Shown here piece after piece: positions 1 to 6,285 of a stretch of DNA of 11,391 nt. The notes below the pieces were generated by a model. That model was not told the origin of the DNA, ran no database searches, and saw nothing but the letters and a program-made list of their open reading frames with translations. The number at the start of each line of letters is the position of its first letter. The first letter of the stretch is position 1. Position numbers and translations under genes: made by a program. The DNA comes from Actinomycetota bacterium (lineage in GTDB: Bacteria; Actinomycetota; Rubrobacteria; Rubrobacterales; Rubrobacteraceae), in contig JAIVIG010000338.1 of the NCBI GenBank assembly GCA_020200675.1, forward strand, positions 1 through 11,391. The letters run 5' to 3'.

Positions 1-1398
1 GAGATGCTCACCGGCACGCTCCCCTACGACGCCGAGACCTCTATAGGCATCGCCATGAAGCACGTCAACGGCCACCTCGTTCCGCCGAGGGAGCTGAATC
101 CAGAGGTACCCAGGGGCATGAACGCCGTCGTCATGCGGCTCCTCGAGAAGAACCCGGGAGACCGCTACGCCGACGCCGAGGAGCTTATGGAAGACCTGGA
201 GAAGGTGCTCCAGGGTCTCGAACCCGCTGCGGTGAGCAAGACCCGCGAGCTAAACCGCGTCACGCCCGCGGGCATGGCGCCGACCAACGTGATGGCGGCG
301 CCCCCGGTAAGAGACAAACGCCGCCGGAGACGATCCTCTCTCCCGATACTGCTCGTCCTCCTGCTCCTCGCCCTCGTCGGCGGTCTGGCCTACGCCGTCC
401 CGCAGTTGCTGGCCGAAGACATCGAGGTACCCAACCTCGTAGGGTACGCCTCCGTAGAAGAAGCGCAAGCACGGGTCGGCGACGACTTCGAGATCGAAGT
501 CGAGGACGACGACATGGAGAGCAAAGGAGCCGTCGGCACGATTGTGGACCAGAGCCCGCAAGCCAGGGCTGGGAGGACGGCCAATCAGGGATCGACCATC
601 TACGTGGACATCAGCAGCACGCAGATCGCAGACCTTCCCGACGTCGAAGGCGAAGCGCGCGAAGAGGCCACACAGACACTCGAAGAGGCGGGCTTCGAGG
701 TACAGGAGGAGACCGACGAGAGCTCCGCGGAGAACGAGGGCTACGTCATCAGCCAGGACCCTCGCGGCGGCGGGAACGCGACCGCCGAGGTGGGATCTAC
801 TGTCACGATAACGGTAGGCGAGGGAGTCGCGACCGTGAGTGTACCCGACCTCTCCAACCTCACCCCCGAGAGAGCGAGGCAAAAACTCGAGGACGCGGGC
901 CTGGAGCTCGGCAGCCGGACCGAGCAATCAAGCAGCCAGGTGTCGCGCGGCCAGGTCATCTCCCAGAACCCGTCCGCCGGGACTGAGGCCGAAGAGGGCA
1001 GCTCCGTAGACATCACCGTCAGCTCCGGTCCTAGACAGAACCGGGTCCCGAACGTCGTGGGCAGCTACGTCGACGAGGCGATAGCGGCTATATGGAACGC
1101 GGGTTTCGGCTACACCGTCGAGTACGTTCAGAGCGGCCAACTCGCGGGAACGGTGATCTCGACCAATCCTGCGGGAGGCACGCAGCTGGACCCCAACTCG
1201 AGAAGCGTAACCATCAGGGCTAGCGAGGGAGAGGCCGTGCCGGTGTCGTCCGAGGAGTACGTACCGCCGCCCGAGGCGCCAGAGTCTGAGGAGTCCGCGT
1301 CGGCTCCGACGCCAGCCCCTGCACCGTCCCCCGCACCGTCCCCCCAACCAGCGCCCGCCTCCGAGAGAGGGAGGGTCGTCCCCAAGACGAACTCCTAA
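1..1398 (+). CDS. PASTA-domain Ser/Thr protein kinase (PknB/StkP type), 5' end missing
   Basis: This is the C-terminal part of a membrane Ser/Thr kinase that senses peptidoglycan fragments or lipid II outside the cell and phosphorylates division, wall-synthesis and translation proteins inside. The frame is open at the window edge. Counting from the Met at base 4, residues 1-70 are the end of the kinase C-lobe: an EMLTGTLPYD segment and a PGDRYADAEEL segment with the invariant subdomain XI Arg. A basic stop-transfer stretch (KRRRRR, 105-110) precedes one membrane helix (about 113-135). Four extracellular PASTA repeats follow (about 139-204, 208-272, 277-341, 346-407), each with a VPxLxG-like start and a QxPxxG-like turn. 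A Pro/Ala/Ser-rich tail (410-464) ends the protein. Catalytic residues lie upstream, so activity cannot be judged. The downstream genes are not the usual pbpA/ftsW/FHA partners. The stop overlaps the stop of a convergent small ORF. Confidence 0.93.
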   Translation, partial: EMLTGTLPYDAETSIGIAMKHVNGHLVPPRELNPEVPRGMNAVVMRLLEKNPGDRYADAEELMEDLEKVLQGLEPAAVSKTRELNRVTPAGMAPTNVMAAPPVRDKRRRRRSSLPILLVLLLLALVGGLAYAVPQLLAEDIEVPNLVGYASVEEAQARVGDDFEIEVEDDDMESKGAVGTIVDQSPQARAGRTANQGSTIYVDISSTQIADLPDVEGEAREEATQTLEEAGFEVQEETDESSAENEGYVISQDPRGGGNATAEVGSTVTITVGEGVATVSVPDLSNLTPERARQKLEDAGLELGSRTEQSSSQVSRGQVISQNPSAGTEAEEGSSVDITVSSGPRQNRVPNVVGSYVDEAIAAIWNAGFGYTVEYVQSGQLAGTVISTNPAGGTQLDPNSRSVTIRASEGEAVPVSSEEYVPPPEAPESEESASAPTPAPAPSPAPSPQPAPASERGRVVPKTNS

Positions 1399-1621
1399 AC
1401 GAAGGAGCTTCGTAGGGCGAGGATAGACGAACGTCCTCGGTAGACCTTTACGATAGAGCCCTCCCTAAAGTTCTTCAAGTAGCTCTGGTCTGTTCCGGGT
1501 CGTAGCCCGTTTCGTAATAGAACGTTCGTAGCTCGCCGGGGGACGACTCGACGACGAGTATCGGATAGCGGCCCGGCGAATACGCCAGTATCTTCGCCGC
1601 GTTCTCTCGCGTCTCGCCCAT
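1395..1621 (-). pseudogene. Small unrecognised ORF, apparently broken by a one-base frameshift
   Basis: An ATG at 1621 opens a 48-codon frame ending at a TGA at 1475-1477. Its codons mostly end in G or C, and it contains a protein-like stretch (YPILVVESSPGELRTFYYE, residues 19-37) followed by ETGYDPEQ (37-44). The alternative -1 frame then continues from about 1490 with SYLKNFREGSIVKVYRGR and stops with a TAG at 1395-1397 that overlaps the kinase stop. Joining the two frames near 1485-1492 would give one protein of about 74 residues with no break in character. The likely cause is a one-base deletion or an assembly error; a programmed frameshift is possible, but no obvious slippery heptamer is visible. 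There is no Shine-Dalgarno sequence before the ATG. An extended -10 (TGCTATAGA) ends 8 nt upstream, as in leaderless genes. I recognise no family. Confidence 0.45.
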
Positions 1622-1629
1622 GCCGGAAG

Positions 1630-1638
1630 TCTATAGCA
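1630..1638 (-). promoter_or_regulatory. Extended -10 promoter for the small minus-strand ORF
   Basis: On the minus strand TGC is followed directly by TATAGA, an extended -10 element. The start ATG at 1621 lies 9 nt beyond the hexamer, near the expected transcription start, so the mRNA may be leaderless. I see no convincing -35. Confidence 0.4.
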
Positions 1639-1684
1639 AGGCAGCGCTTTGTAGAAGCCTCGCGAAAGGTTCCGAAGACGCTCA

Positions 1685-1693
1685 TGGTAAAAT
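1685..1693 (+). promoter_or_regulatory. Extended -10 promoter (TGGTAAAAT) for the metallo-beta-lactamase/toxin cluster
   Basis: TGG followed by TAAAAT forms an extended -10 about 52 nt upstream of the ATG at 1746. No good -35 is visible, which is usual when the TGn extension is present. The same nine bases stand upstream of the tRNA gene at 7372-7380, which supports the reading. A strong ribosome-binding site (GAGGGGAG, 1733-1740) lies five bases before the ATG. Confidence 0.5.
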
Positions 1694-1745
1694 CTCGGGT
1701 GTATGAGACAGTCAGAGAAAATTAGCATTCGCGAGGGGAGATACG

Positions 1746-4319
1746 ATGTCAGATCCTATACCCAAAGGCGAAGAAACTGAGGGGACAGAAGCACCCCAAG
1801 AAACCGGTACGCATGAGTCTGCTCCCTGGCTCCTTCCACCGGAGGGCTTGCCGGAGGAGCTCCTACAGAGTCGCCTCGCCCGGCTGGACACGAGGAAGGC
1901 TCTAGCAGACCTCTGCAAGAGCATACCCGACCTTGATGAGGCCTTGCTCCCCAGGGGCATCCAAGCCGACGCTTTGACCCGCAAGACCGGCGGCAGCACG
2001 GCCATACTCAAGGGCGTGACCCGCAGGATCCTGAACGACGTTACGGCCTGGGGGGCCTTTCGTACCGCCGTCAGCGAGCAGATACCGCCCGAGACCTTCG
2101 AGGCGGTGGAGGACCTGGATCTTGCGGACATCGAGGATCTCGCCGCGGTCCACACCACGGAGGGTCTCCTGCTCGCGGCCTTGTGCGGCGAGCAAGAGGC
2201 CGAAGAGGAGGTCGTGCAGGCCCTGATCTCGGCCTGGCGCGAGGAGAACCAGAAGGCCGAAAAGAGAGCCACGGAGGACGCCCGCATCGCGGACCTCGAA
2301 GCGCAGCTGGAGCGTGTTAAGCGCGAGAATGAGCGTCTCTCGTTCACATTCAGGACTGCCAACGAGCGTGCCGAGTCTCTGGGACGCGAAGTCGAGGTCT
2401 TGCGCGCCGAGAGAGAAGACGCCGTTTCGGGAGCGAGGAAGGCCGAAGAAAAAGCGACGGCGGCCGTGGATCTCCGGGCCCAGATGAGCGAGAAGGTTAC
2501 TGCGCTTGAACGGAGAGCCCGGCACCTCGAGCGTATCCTCGAGGGCGAGCGCAGCGCCTACGCTTCGGCCGCCGAGCGTCTAGAGGAGATGCACGAGGAG
2601 TTAGGACGCGTCGTCACCGAACGGGACAAGATCCGGGACGCCCTCAAACACGCCCGGTTCACCGACGAGGGCTTCGGGGAACTCCTTATCCGCGCGGTCA
2701 AGAACGAAGTAGACGCCCTGCCCAACTCCCTGGACGCCACGACCCGGACCGCCCAGCTCATGGAATTCATGGGTAGCGTGCTCCGCGCCCACTCAGATCT
2801 GCGCGAGTCCCGATCCCCCGGACACTCCTCGAGCAACCGCGCCGCCCGCGAGGAGACCACCGAAGATCCTGACCCCTCACCGTCCGCCGTCGGCGTCGCC
2901 ACCGACGACGCCGACGTGGAAGGGCATGTCGCGCTCGAGCCATCCGTGGTCGAAGCGCCAAACGGCGACGCCCGAGACAGGGAGCCGGTCGGCCCTGCGG
3001 CGGCGGGAAAATTAGCGGCCGGCGTCCACGCGAGGACCCGGCCGACGCTCTCGTTCAAGGCTCTGGGCGGGGCGGGCGAGGTCGGCGGTAGCAGTCATCT
3101 TCTGGACTTCGGGCGAACGCAGGTGCTGGTGGACGCCGGCATACGGCCCGACGGCCGGGGTACTTTGGCGCCGAATTTCCAGGCGGTAGAGGGGCTCGAC
3201 GCGGCGGTCATCACGCACGCCCACCTGGACCACTGCGGGGCGTTGCCGATGCTGATTCGGGACCAGCCGGACGTGCCGATCTACTGCACGCCGCCTTCGG
3301 CTAAGCTCATAGCGAGCGCTCTCAACGACCACGCAGCGATGGGCGGGGGACTTCCCGGCGGGGCGACCCTGCACGAGGTAAAGAAACGCCTGTGTCCCGT
3401 GCCGTTCGGCAAGCCGGTAAAGGTCGGGGACGCCAGGATCACACTCACCGAGAGCGGCCACATACTGGGCGCGGCGAGCGTCCTCTTCGAGACCGGCTCG
3501 GCGACCGTGTTCCACACCGGGGACATCTCCCTGGAGGACCACTTCTCCATACCCTCGGCACGCCTCCCCGATGTCGAGGACATAGACCTCCTCATCATGG
3601 AGGCGACGCTCGCGGACCAGAAGCCTCAACCCTTCAGCGAGTCCATAAGGACCATGATCGAGGTGATCAACGAGACTACCGTGGGGCGCGAGGGCATCGT
3701 CCTGATCCCCACGTACGCCCTGGGCCAGGCGCAGGAGATCATCCTCGGCATCAAGCACTACGGCAAGGAGTACGGCCTCGACCGGAACGTATTTATCTAC
3801 GTTGACGGTTCGGTGGTCACGACCTCCGAGCGCCTGTACGCCGAGCAGCTCGGCTACATGAAGCCGTACCTGCAGCACACGGACCCCAAAGAACTCTTCT
3901 TCGGGGAGAACATCCGGGCGGTCGCGAACGACGATAAGGCCCGCGAGCGGATACTCTCCAACCCGTGCGCCATCATCGCCTCGCCGGTGACGATGCAGGG
4001 TGGAGCCAGCGCGTTCTACCGCAGGCACCTCCAAGAGGATCCGACGAACGCCGTGATCCTGCCGTCCAACGCCTCGGCCTCCTACGGCGCCTCGCAGGCG
4101 CCCGGCGAGGAGGAGGGCTGGCGGGTCGAGAAGGTCAGCTTCGCCGCGCACTGTACGCAGGAGGAGCTCCTGGGGATAACCGAGAAGCTCCGGCCGCGCC
4201 AGATCATCCTCATCCACGGCTCTAAAAGGCGCATAAGCGACCTCGCCTACCGGCTCGGCCCGAGCTACAAGATCCACACCCCCACCGTCGGCGAGACGGT
4301 TCGCACCATCCTCCAGTGA
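1746..4319 (+). CDS. RNase J/CPSF-type metallo-beta-lactamase (beta-CASP) with long coiled-coil N-terminal extension
   Basis: The C-terminal half (about residues 432-857) is a predicted zinc-dependent RNA nuclease of the CPSF73/RNase J class. It has the HxHxDH motif (H491, H493, D495, H496), a third-motif His in SGHILGA (H572), a zinc Asp in HTGD (D593), a beta-CASP motif A acid in MEATL (E619), and the later His residues of motifs B and C in SFAAHCTQEE (H801) and LIHGS (H824). All catalytic positions are present, so the domain looks active. The N-terminal half is unusual: an acidic start, a helical region (about 30-165), a charged coiled coil (about 167-300), a short helical patch (305-350) and a disordered acidic Ser/Pro linker (355-430). 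At 857 residues it is roughly twice the usual length of stand-alone bacterial relatives. The start is fixed by GAGGGGAG five bases upstream. The next gene follows within 7-40 bp, so cotranscription with the toxin genes is likely. Substrate unknown. Confidence 0.88.
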   Translation: MSDPIPKGEETEGTEAPQETGTHESAPWLLPPEGLPEELLQSRLARLDTRKALADLCKSIPDLDEALLPRGIQADALTRKTGGSTAILKGVTRRILNDVTAWGAFRTAVSEQIPPETFEAVEDLDLADIEDLAAVHTTEGLLLAALCGEQEAEEEVVQALISAWREENQKAEKRATEDARIADLEAQLERVKRENERLSFTFRTANERAESLGREVEVLRAEREDAVSGARKAEEKATAAVDLRAQMSEKVTALERRARHLERILEGERSAYASAAERLEEMHEELGRVVTERDKIRDALKHARFTDEGFGELLIRAVKNEVDALPNSLDATTRTAQLMEFMGSVLRAHSDLRESRSPGHSSSNRAAREETTEDPDPSPSAVGVATDDADVEGHVALEPSVVEAPNGDARDREPVGPAAAGKLAAGVHARTRPTLSFKALGGAGEVGGSSHLLDFGRTQVLVDAGIRPDGRGTLAPNFQAVEGLDAAVITHAHLDHCGALPMLIRDQPDVPIYCTPPSAKLIASALNDHAAMGGGLPGGATLHEVKKRLCPVPFGKPVKVGDARITLTESGHILGAASVLFETGSATVFHTGDISLEDHFSIPSARLPDVEDIDLLIMEATLADQKPQPFSESIRTMIEVINETTVGREGIVLIPTYALGQAQEIILGIKHYGKEYGLDRNVFIYVDGSVVTTSERLYAEQLGYMKPYLQHTDPKELFFGENIRAVANDDKARERILSNPCAIIASPVTMQGGASAFYRRHLQEDPTNAVILPSNASASYGASQAPGEEEGWRVEKVSFAAHCTQEELLGITEKLRPRQIILIHGSKRRISDLAYRLGPSYKIHTPTVGETVRTILQ

Positions 4320-4348
4320 GGCTCGGATGAAAGCGGAGCCGGCGAGAG

Positions 4349-4353
4349 AGGAG
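4349..4353 (+). promoter_or_regulatory. Ribosome-binding site deciding the antitoxin start
   Basis: AGGAG lies six bases before the ATG at 4360. This favours that start over the in-frame ATG at 4327, although 4327 also has a GAGG nearby that overlaps the preceding stop codon. Confidence 0.55.
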
Positions 4354-4359
4354 CCAGGC

Positions 4360-4578
4360 ATGGAAGCGCGTTACCTGACGGACGAGAACGGCAAGCGCAT
4401 CGGGGTGGTCCTGGACATAGAAGAGTACGAGCGGCTACGGGAGATCGAAGACGAGATGGAGGACATCCGGCGCTTCGATAAGGCGATGGCCGAGCGGGAG
4501 CGCGGCGAGAGCGATGCGATCCCCTGGGAGCAAGTCCGGGACGAGATAGGTTCAGAGTACGAAGAACCTACGGGTTGA
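4360..4578 (+). CDS. Phd/YefM/RelB-like antitoxin
   Basis: A 72-residue acidic protein that should bind and neutralise the toxin encoded next and autorepress the operon. The N-terminal part (MEARYLTDENGKRIGVVLDI) resembles the beta strands and first helix of Phd/YefM-type antitoxins. The 'EYERLREIEDEMEDIRRFDKAM' region is the helix that normally leads to the toxin-binding tail, which here is highly charged and likely unfolded when free. I chose the ATG at 4360 for its good ribosome-binding site and because family members begin just before the YLTDENG segment; starting at 4327 would add 11 residues. The stop overlaps the toxin start by four bases (TTGA). The gene follows the metallo-beta-lactamase closely on the same strand. 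Confidence 0.8.
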   Translation: MEARYLTDENGKRIGVVLDIEEYERLREIEDEMEDIRRFDKAMAERERGESDAIPWEQVRDEIGSEYEEPTG

Positions 4579-4832
4579 GCTACCGGATCATCGTCGGACG
4601 CTCGGCAGAGAGATCCTTGCGAAGGCGTATCCCACCCGAGCGGGCGGGGCAGATCCGCGAGGCCATAAACGCTCTGGCCGAGAACCCGCGTCCCGGAAAC
4701 ACCCGCCAGCTTCGAGACCGGCCGGCGCGGCGCCTTCGGGTTGGGGATTATCGCATCATCTACGACGTGGACGACGACCGTAGGGAAGTTTTCGTAGCGG
4801 AGGTCTGGCACCGGCAGAGGGGCTATCGGTGA
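4575..4832 (+). CDS. RelE/ParE-family toxin
   Basis: An 85-residue basic protein of the RelE/ParE fold. RelE members cleave mRNA in the ribosome A site; ParE members poison gyrase. Family hallmarks are the opening YRIIVGRSAERSLRR strand-helix, the 'IREAINALAENPRPGNTRQL' helix and loop, and the C-terminal 'RRLRVGDYRIIYDVDDD' and VWHRQRGYR strands. The Arg, Tyr and His residues near the C-terminus (R68-Y73 region, H79-Y84) suit an mRNA interferase better than a gyrase poison, but this is an inference. It starts with TTG at 4575 inside the antitoxin stop, with only a weak ribosome-binding site, so translation is probably coupled to the antitoxin. Its own stop overlaps the next start (GTGA). Confidence 0.85.
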   Translation: MSYRIIVGRSAERSLRRRIPPERAGQIREAINALAENPRPGNTRQLRDRPARRLRVGDYRIIYDVDDDRREVFVAEVWHRQRGYR

Positions 4833-5179
4833 AGATCGAGGCTCGTCTCCCCGAAGTCACTCTCCTCTTCGATGCTCGCGGCGCGCGTCCGGAGAACGCC
4901 GTGGGCATCGGGGAGTTCTGGTACGAGCCGGAGATCTGGTCGCTCCCCCTCCCCCCCACCTCGAAGGTTCTCTACGCCGGCCTCTGTTCCTTTCTGGGGC
5001 ACGGCCAGATCAACCGCAAAGACCTGCGGAGCACCCTCAAGGAAAGCACCGACGAGGAAATAGCGACAGCCTTGGGACACCTCGTCCGGCACAAACTCCT
5101 CGTCCCGGCCGACAGGATTACGAACAGCGGTACTCTGCCCGGCTACGAGGTTCGATCCGTGAAGGAGTTCGAAGACTAG
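4829..5179 (+). CDS. Small winged-helix (HTH_36-like) protein, third gene of the toxin cluster
   Basis: A 116-residue protein whose centre (about 43-94) looks like a winged helix-turn-helix: PTSKVLYAGLCSFLGHG, then INRKDLRSTL and EEIATALGHLVRHKLLVPA. This pattern resembles the DnaD/HTH_36 class seen in replication initiators and small regulators. Residues 1-40 (including FWYEPEIWSLPL) form a short lead-in. The start is GTG at 4829, overlapping the toxin stop by four bases, with a strong AGAGGGG ribosome-binding site six bases upstream inside the toxin gene. The tight linkage suggests a regulator of the toxin operon or an accessory component, but the sequence does not show the function. It ends 4 bp from a convergent gene. 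Confidence 0.75.
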   Translation: MKIEARLPEVTLLFDARGARPENAVGIGEFWYEPEIWSLPLPPTSKVLYAGLCSFLGHGQINRKDLRSTLKESTDEEIATALGHLVRHKLLVPADRITNSGTLPGYEVRSVKEFED

Positions 5180-5183
5180 GGGG

Positions 5184-5627
5184 TCAACGGGGCCAACGCA
5201 CCTCCGTCGGGTGCTCCTTGCCGGAGAGGTGATCCGGGAGGGCGTAGGGCTCCGGCGCCCACCTCCTGCCTGCGCCCCCGGTAAGCGCCGCCAGGTCCAC
5301 GAGCCGCCCGACTATTCTCAGGCAGAAACCGTTCAGGATCTCGTCCGCGTCGTCCACCCGCCCGCGGGCTTTGGCGACGAAGAGGCCCTTGGTCTTCCAC
5401 ACGCCGTCCCCGTACACAGCGAAAGTCTGACAAGGCTCCTCCCCCGCCTCCTCCGACCAGCCGAGGATGCGGCCGGAGTAGCCCGACGGATCAAGGCTGT
5501 AGCGGCTCAGGTCCTCGTGCATCAGATCCTCGTCGGTCTCCGCCGCCACGACACCGGCGACGAGCCCGAGGGTGAGGCGCGCCTCGGCGCTGGGGAGCTC
5601 CGCTGCCTCTACACGTAGAACGACCAC
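5184..5627 (-). CDS. Unrecognised 147-residue protein
   Basis: I do not recognise a family. Strongly G/C-ending codons across the whole frame mark it as a real gene, and the overlapping plus-strand frame (5211-5618) as a shadow. The protein is acidic and soluble, with no membrane segment, signal peptide or conserved Cys set. It reads as mixed alpha/beta: a hydrophobic start (VVLRVEAAEL), a helix-like 'LTLGLVAGVVAAETDEDLM', a beta-rich centre (TFAVYGDGVWKTKGLFVAK) and a late 'CLRIVGRLVDLAALTGG' helix. The start is GTG at 5627, 19 bases inside the 3' end of the upstream SDR gene, so the two are probably cotranscribed and translationally coupled. AAGGA lies only one or two bases before the GTG, so the exact start is uncertain. 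Confidence 0.7.
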   Translation of the reverse strand: MVVLRVEAAELPSAEARLTLGLVAGVVAAETDEDLMHEDLSRYSLDPSGYSGRILGWSEEAGEEPCQTFAVYGDGVWKTKGLFVAKARGRVDDADEILNGFCLRIVGRLVDLAALTGGAGRRWAPEPYALPDHLSGKEHPTEVRWPR

Positions 5628-6229
5628 GTCCTTAGCGCGCTCGACCGTTTCTCGTCCTTGGTACGCCGGGAGTTCTCCCGGAACGCCGTCTGCGTGGTCC
5701 CCGGGTAGACGCTCGTGACCGTTATACCCCGGCCGACGACCTCGACCCGCAAGGCGTCGGAGAGCGCGTTCAGGGCTGACTTGCTGGCGCAGTAGCCGCC
5801 GACTTTCGGGATGGCGCGCTTCCCCACCACCGAGGAGACGTTGATGATGCGCCCGCCACGATTCATGCGCGGTAGGGCCGCCCGCACGCAGATAAGGGGT
5901 CCGACCAGGTTCACCTCGAAGAGGTAGCGCAGATCGTCGGCGCGCAGGTCCTCGACGCGTCCCGAGAGCCCGAGCCCCGCGTTGTTCACCAGGATGTCTA
6001 GCGAGCCGAACTCCTCTATCGTCCGCTCGACCATCTCCTCTACCGAATCCTGGTCGGTGACGTCAGTCTTCATGGCCAGCGCCGGGCTTCCGGCGGCGGA
6101 GATCTCGCGCGCGAGGAACCGCAGCTTCTCCTCTGCCCGGGCGGCGAGCACGACCGCGGCGCCCCGCCCGGCCAGAGCCCGTGCGGTCGCCTCCCCGATG
6201 CCGCTCGAAGCGCCGGTTACGACCGCCAC
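5609..6229 (-). CDS. Short-chain dehydrogenase/reductase (SDR), shortened C-terminus
   Basis: A classical SDR that would use NAD(P)H to oxidise or reduce an unknown alcohol or ketone in the cytoplasm. It has the nucleotide-binding TGASSGIG (5-12), an Asp in DVTD (57), the NNAG motif (82-85), and the catalytic tetrad N107, S133 (INVSSV), Y146 and K150 (YCASK), followed by the YPG turn (175-177). At 206 residues it is about 40-60 shorter than most classical SDRs: sequence ends soon after FRENSRRTKDEKRSS. The missing end often contributes to substrate binding and oligomer contacts, so this may be a truncated form. The only canonical start is GTG at 6229. Most SDRs have several residues before VAVVTG, and an in-frame CTG at 6253 would add LKETLKGK, a typical SDR beginning. 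The promoter probably lies in the divergent gap with the flavoprotein. Confidence 0.9.
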   Translation of the reverse strand: MAVVTGASSGIGEATARALAGRGAAVVLAARAEEKLRFLAREISAAGSPALAMKTDVTDQDSVEEMVERTIEEFGSLDILVNNAGLGLSGRVEDLRADDLRYLFEVNLVGPLICVRAALPRMNRGGRIINVSSVVGKRAIPKVGGYCASKSALNALSDALRVEVVGRGITVTSVYPGTTQTAFRENSRRTKDEKRSSALRTWSFYV

Positions 6230-6272
6230 CTTGCCTTTTAGCGTCTCCTTCAGGGTGCCTATCTTAACGGTA

Positions 6273-6278
6273 TATACT
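6273..6278 (+). promoter_or_regulatory. -10 element (TATACT) for the flavoprotein gene, possibly leaderless
   Basis: TATACT ends seven bases before the GTG start at 6286, so transcription would begin at or very near the start codon. No Shine-Dalgarno sequence is present, which fits a leaderless mRNA. No clear -35 is visible. Confidence 0.45.
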
Positions 6279-6285
6279 TGCCTCC

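Noticed and set aside
1400..1439. Terminator after the kinase gene (CGAAG/CTTCG at 1400-1412 and CGAGGA/TCCTCG at 1418-1439)
   Set aside because: Stems are only five or six bases with no T tract, and they lie inside the 3' part of the small minus-strand ORF.
1465..1728. An 87-codon minus-strand frame
   Set aside because: Arg-rich composition and rare codons; the neighbouring frames starting at 1621 read as protein much better.
3012..4361. A 449-codon minus-strand frame opposite the metallo-beta-lactamase domain
   Set aside because: The opposite strand carries complete catalytic motifs; this frame is a shadow of them with no recognisable motif.
5211..5618. A 135-codon plus-strand frame
   Set aside because: It lies opposite the 147-residue minus-strand gene, which has the better codon pattern; the plus frame is Arg/Pro-rich shadow.
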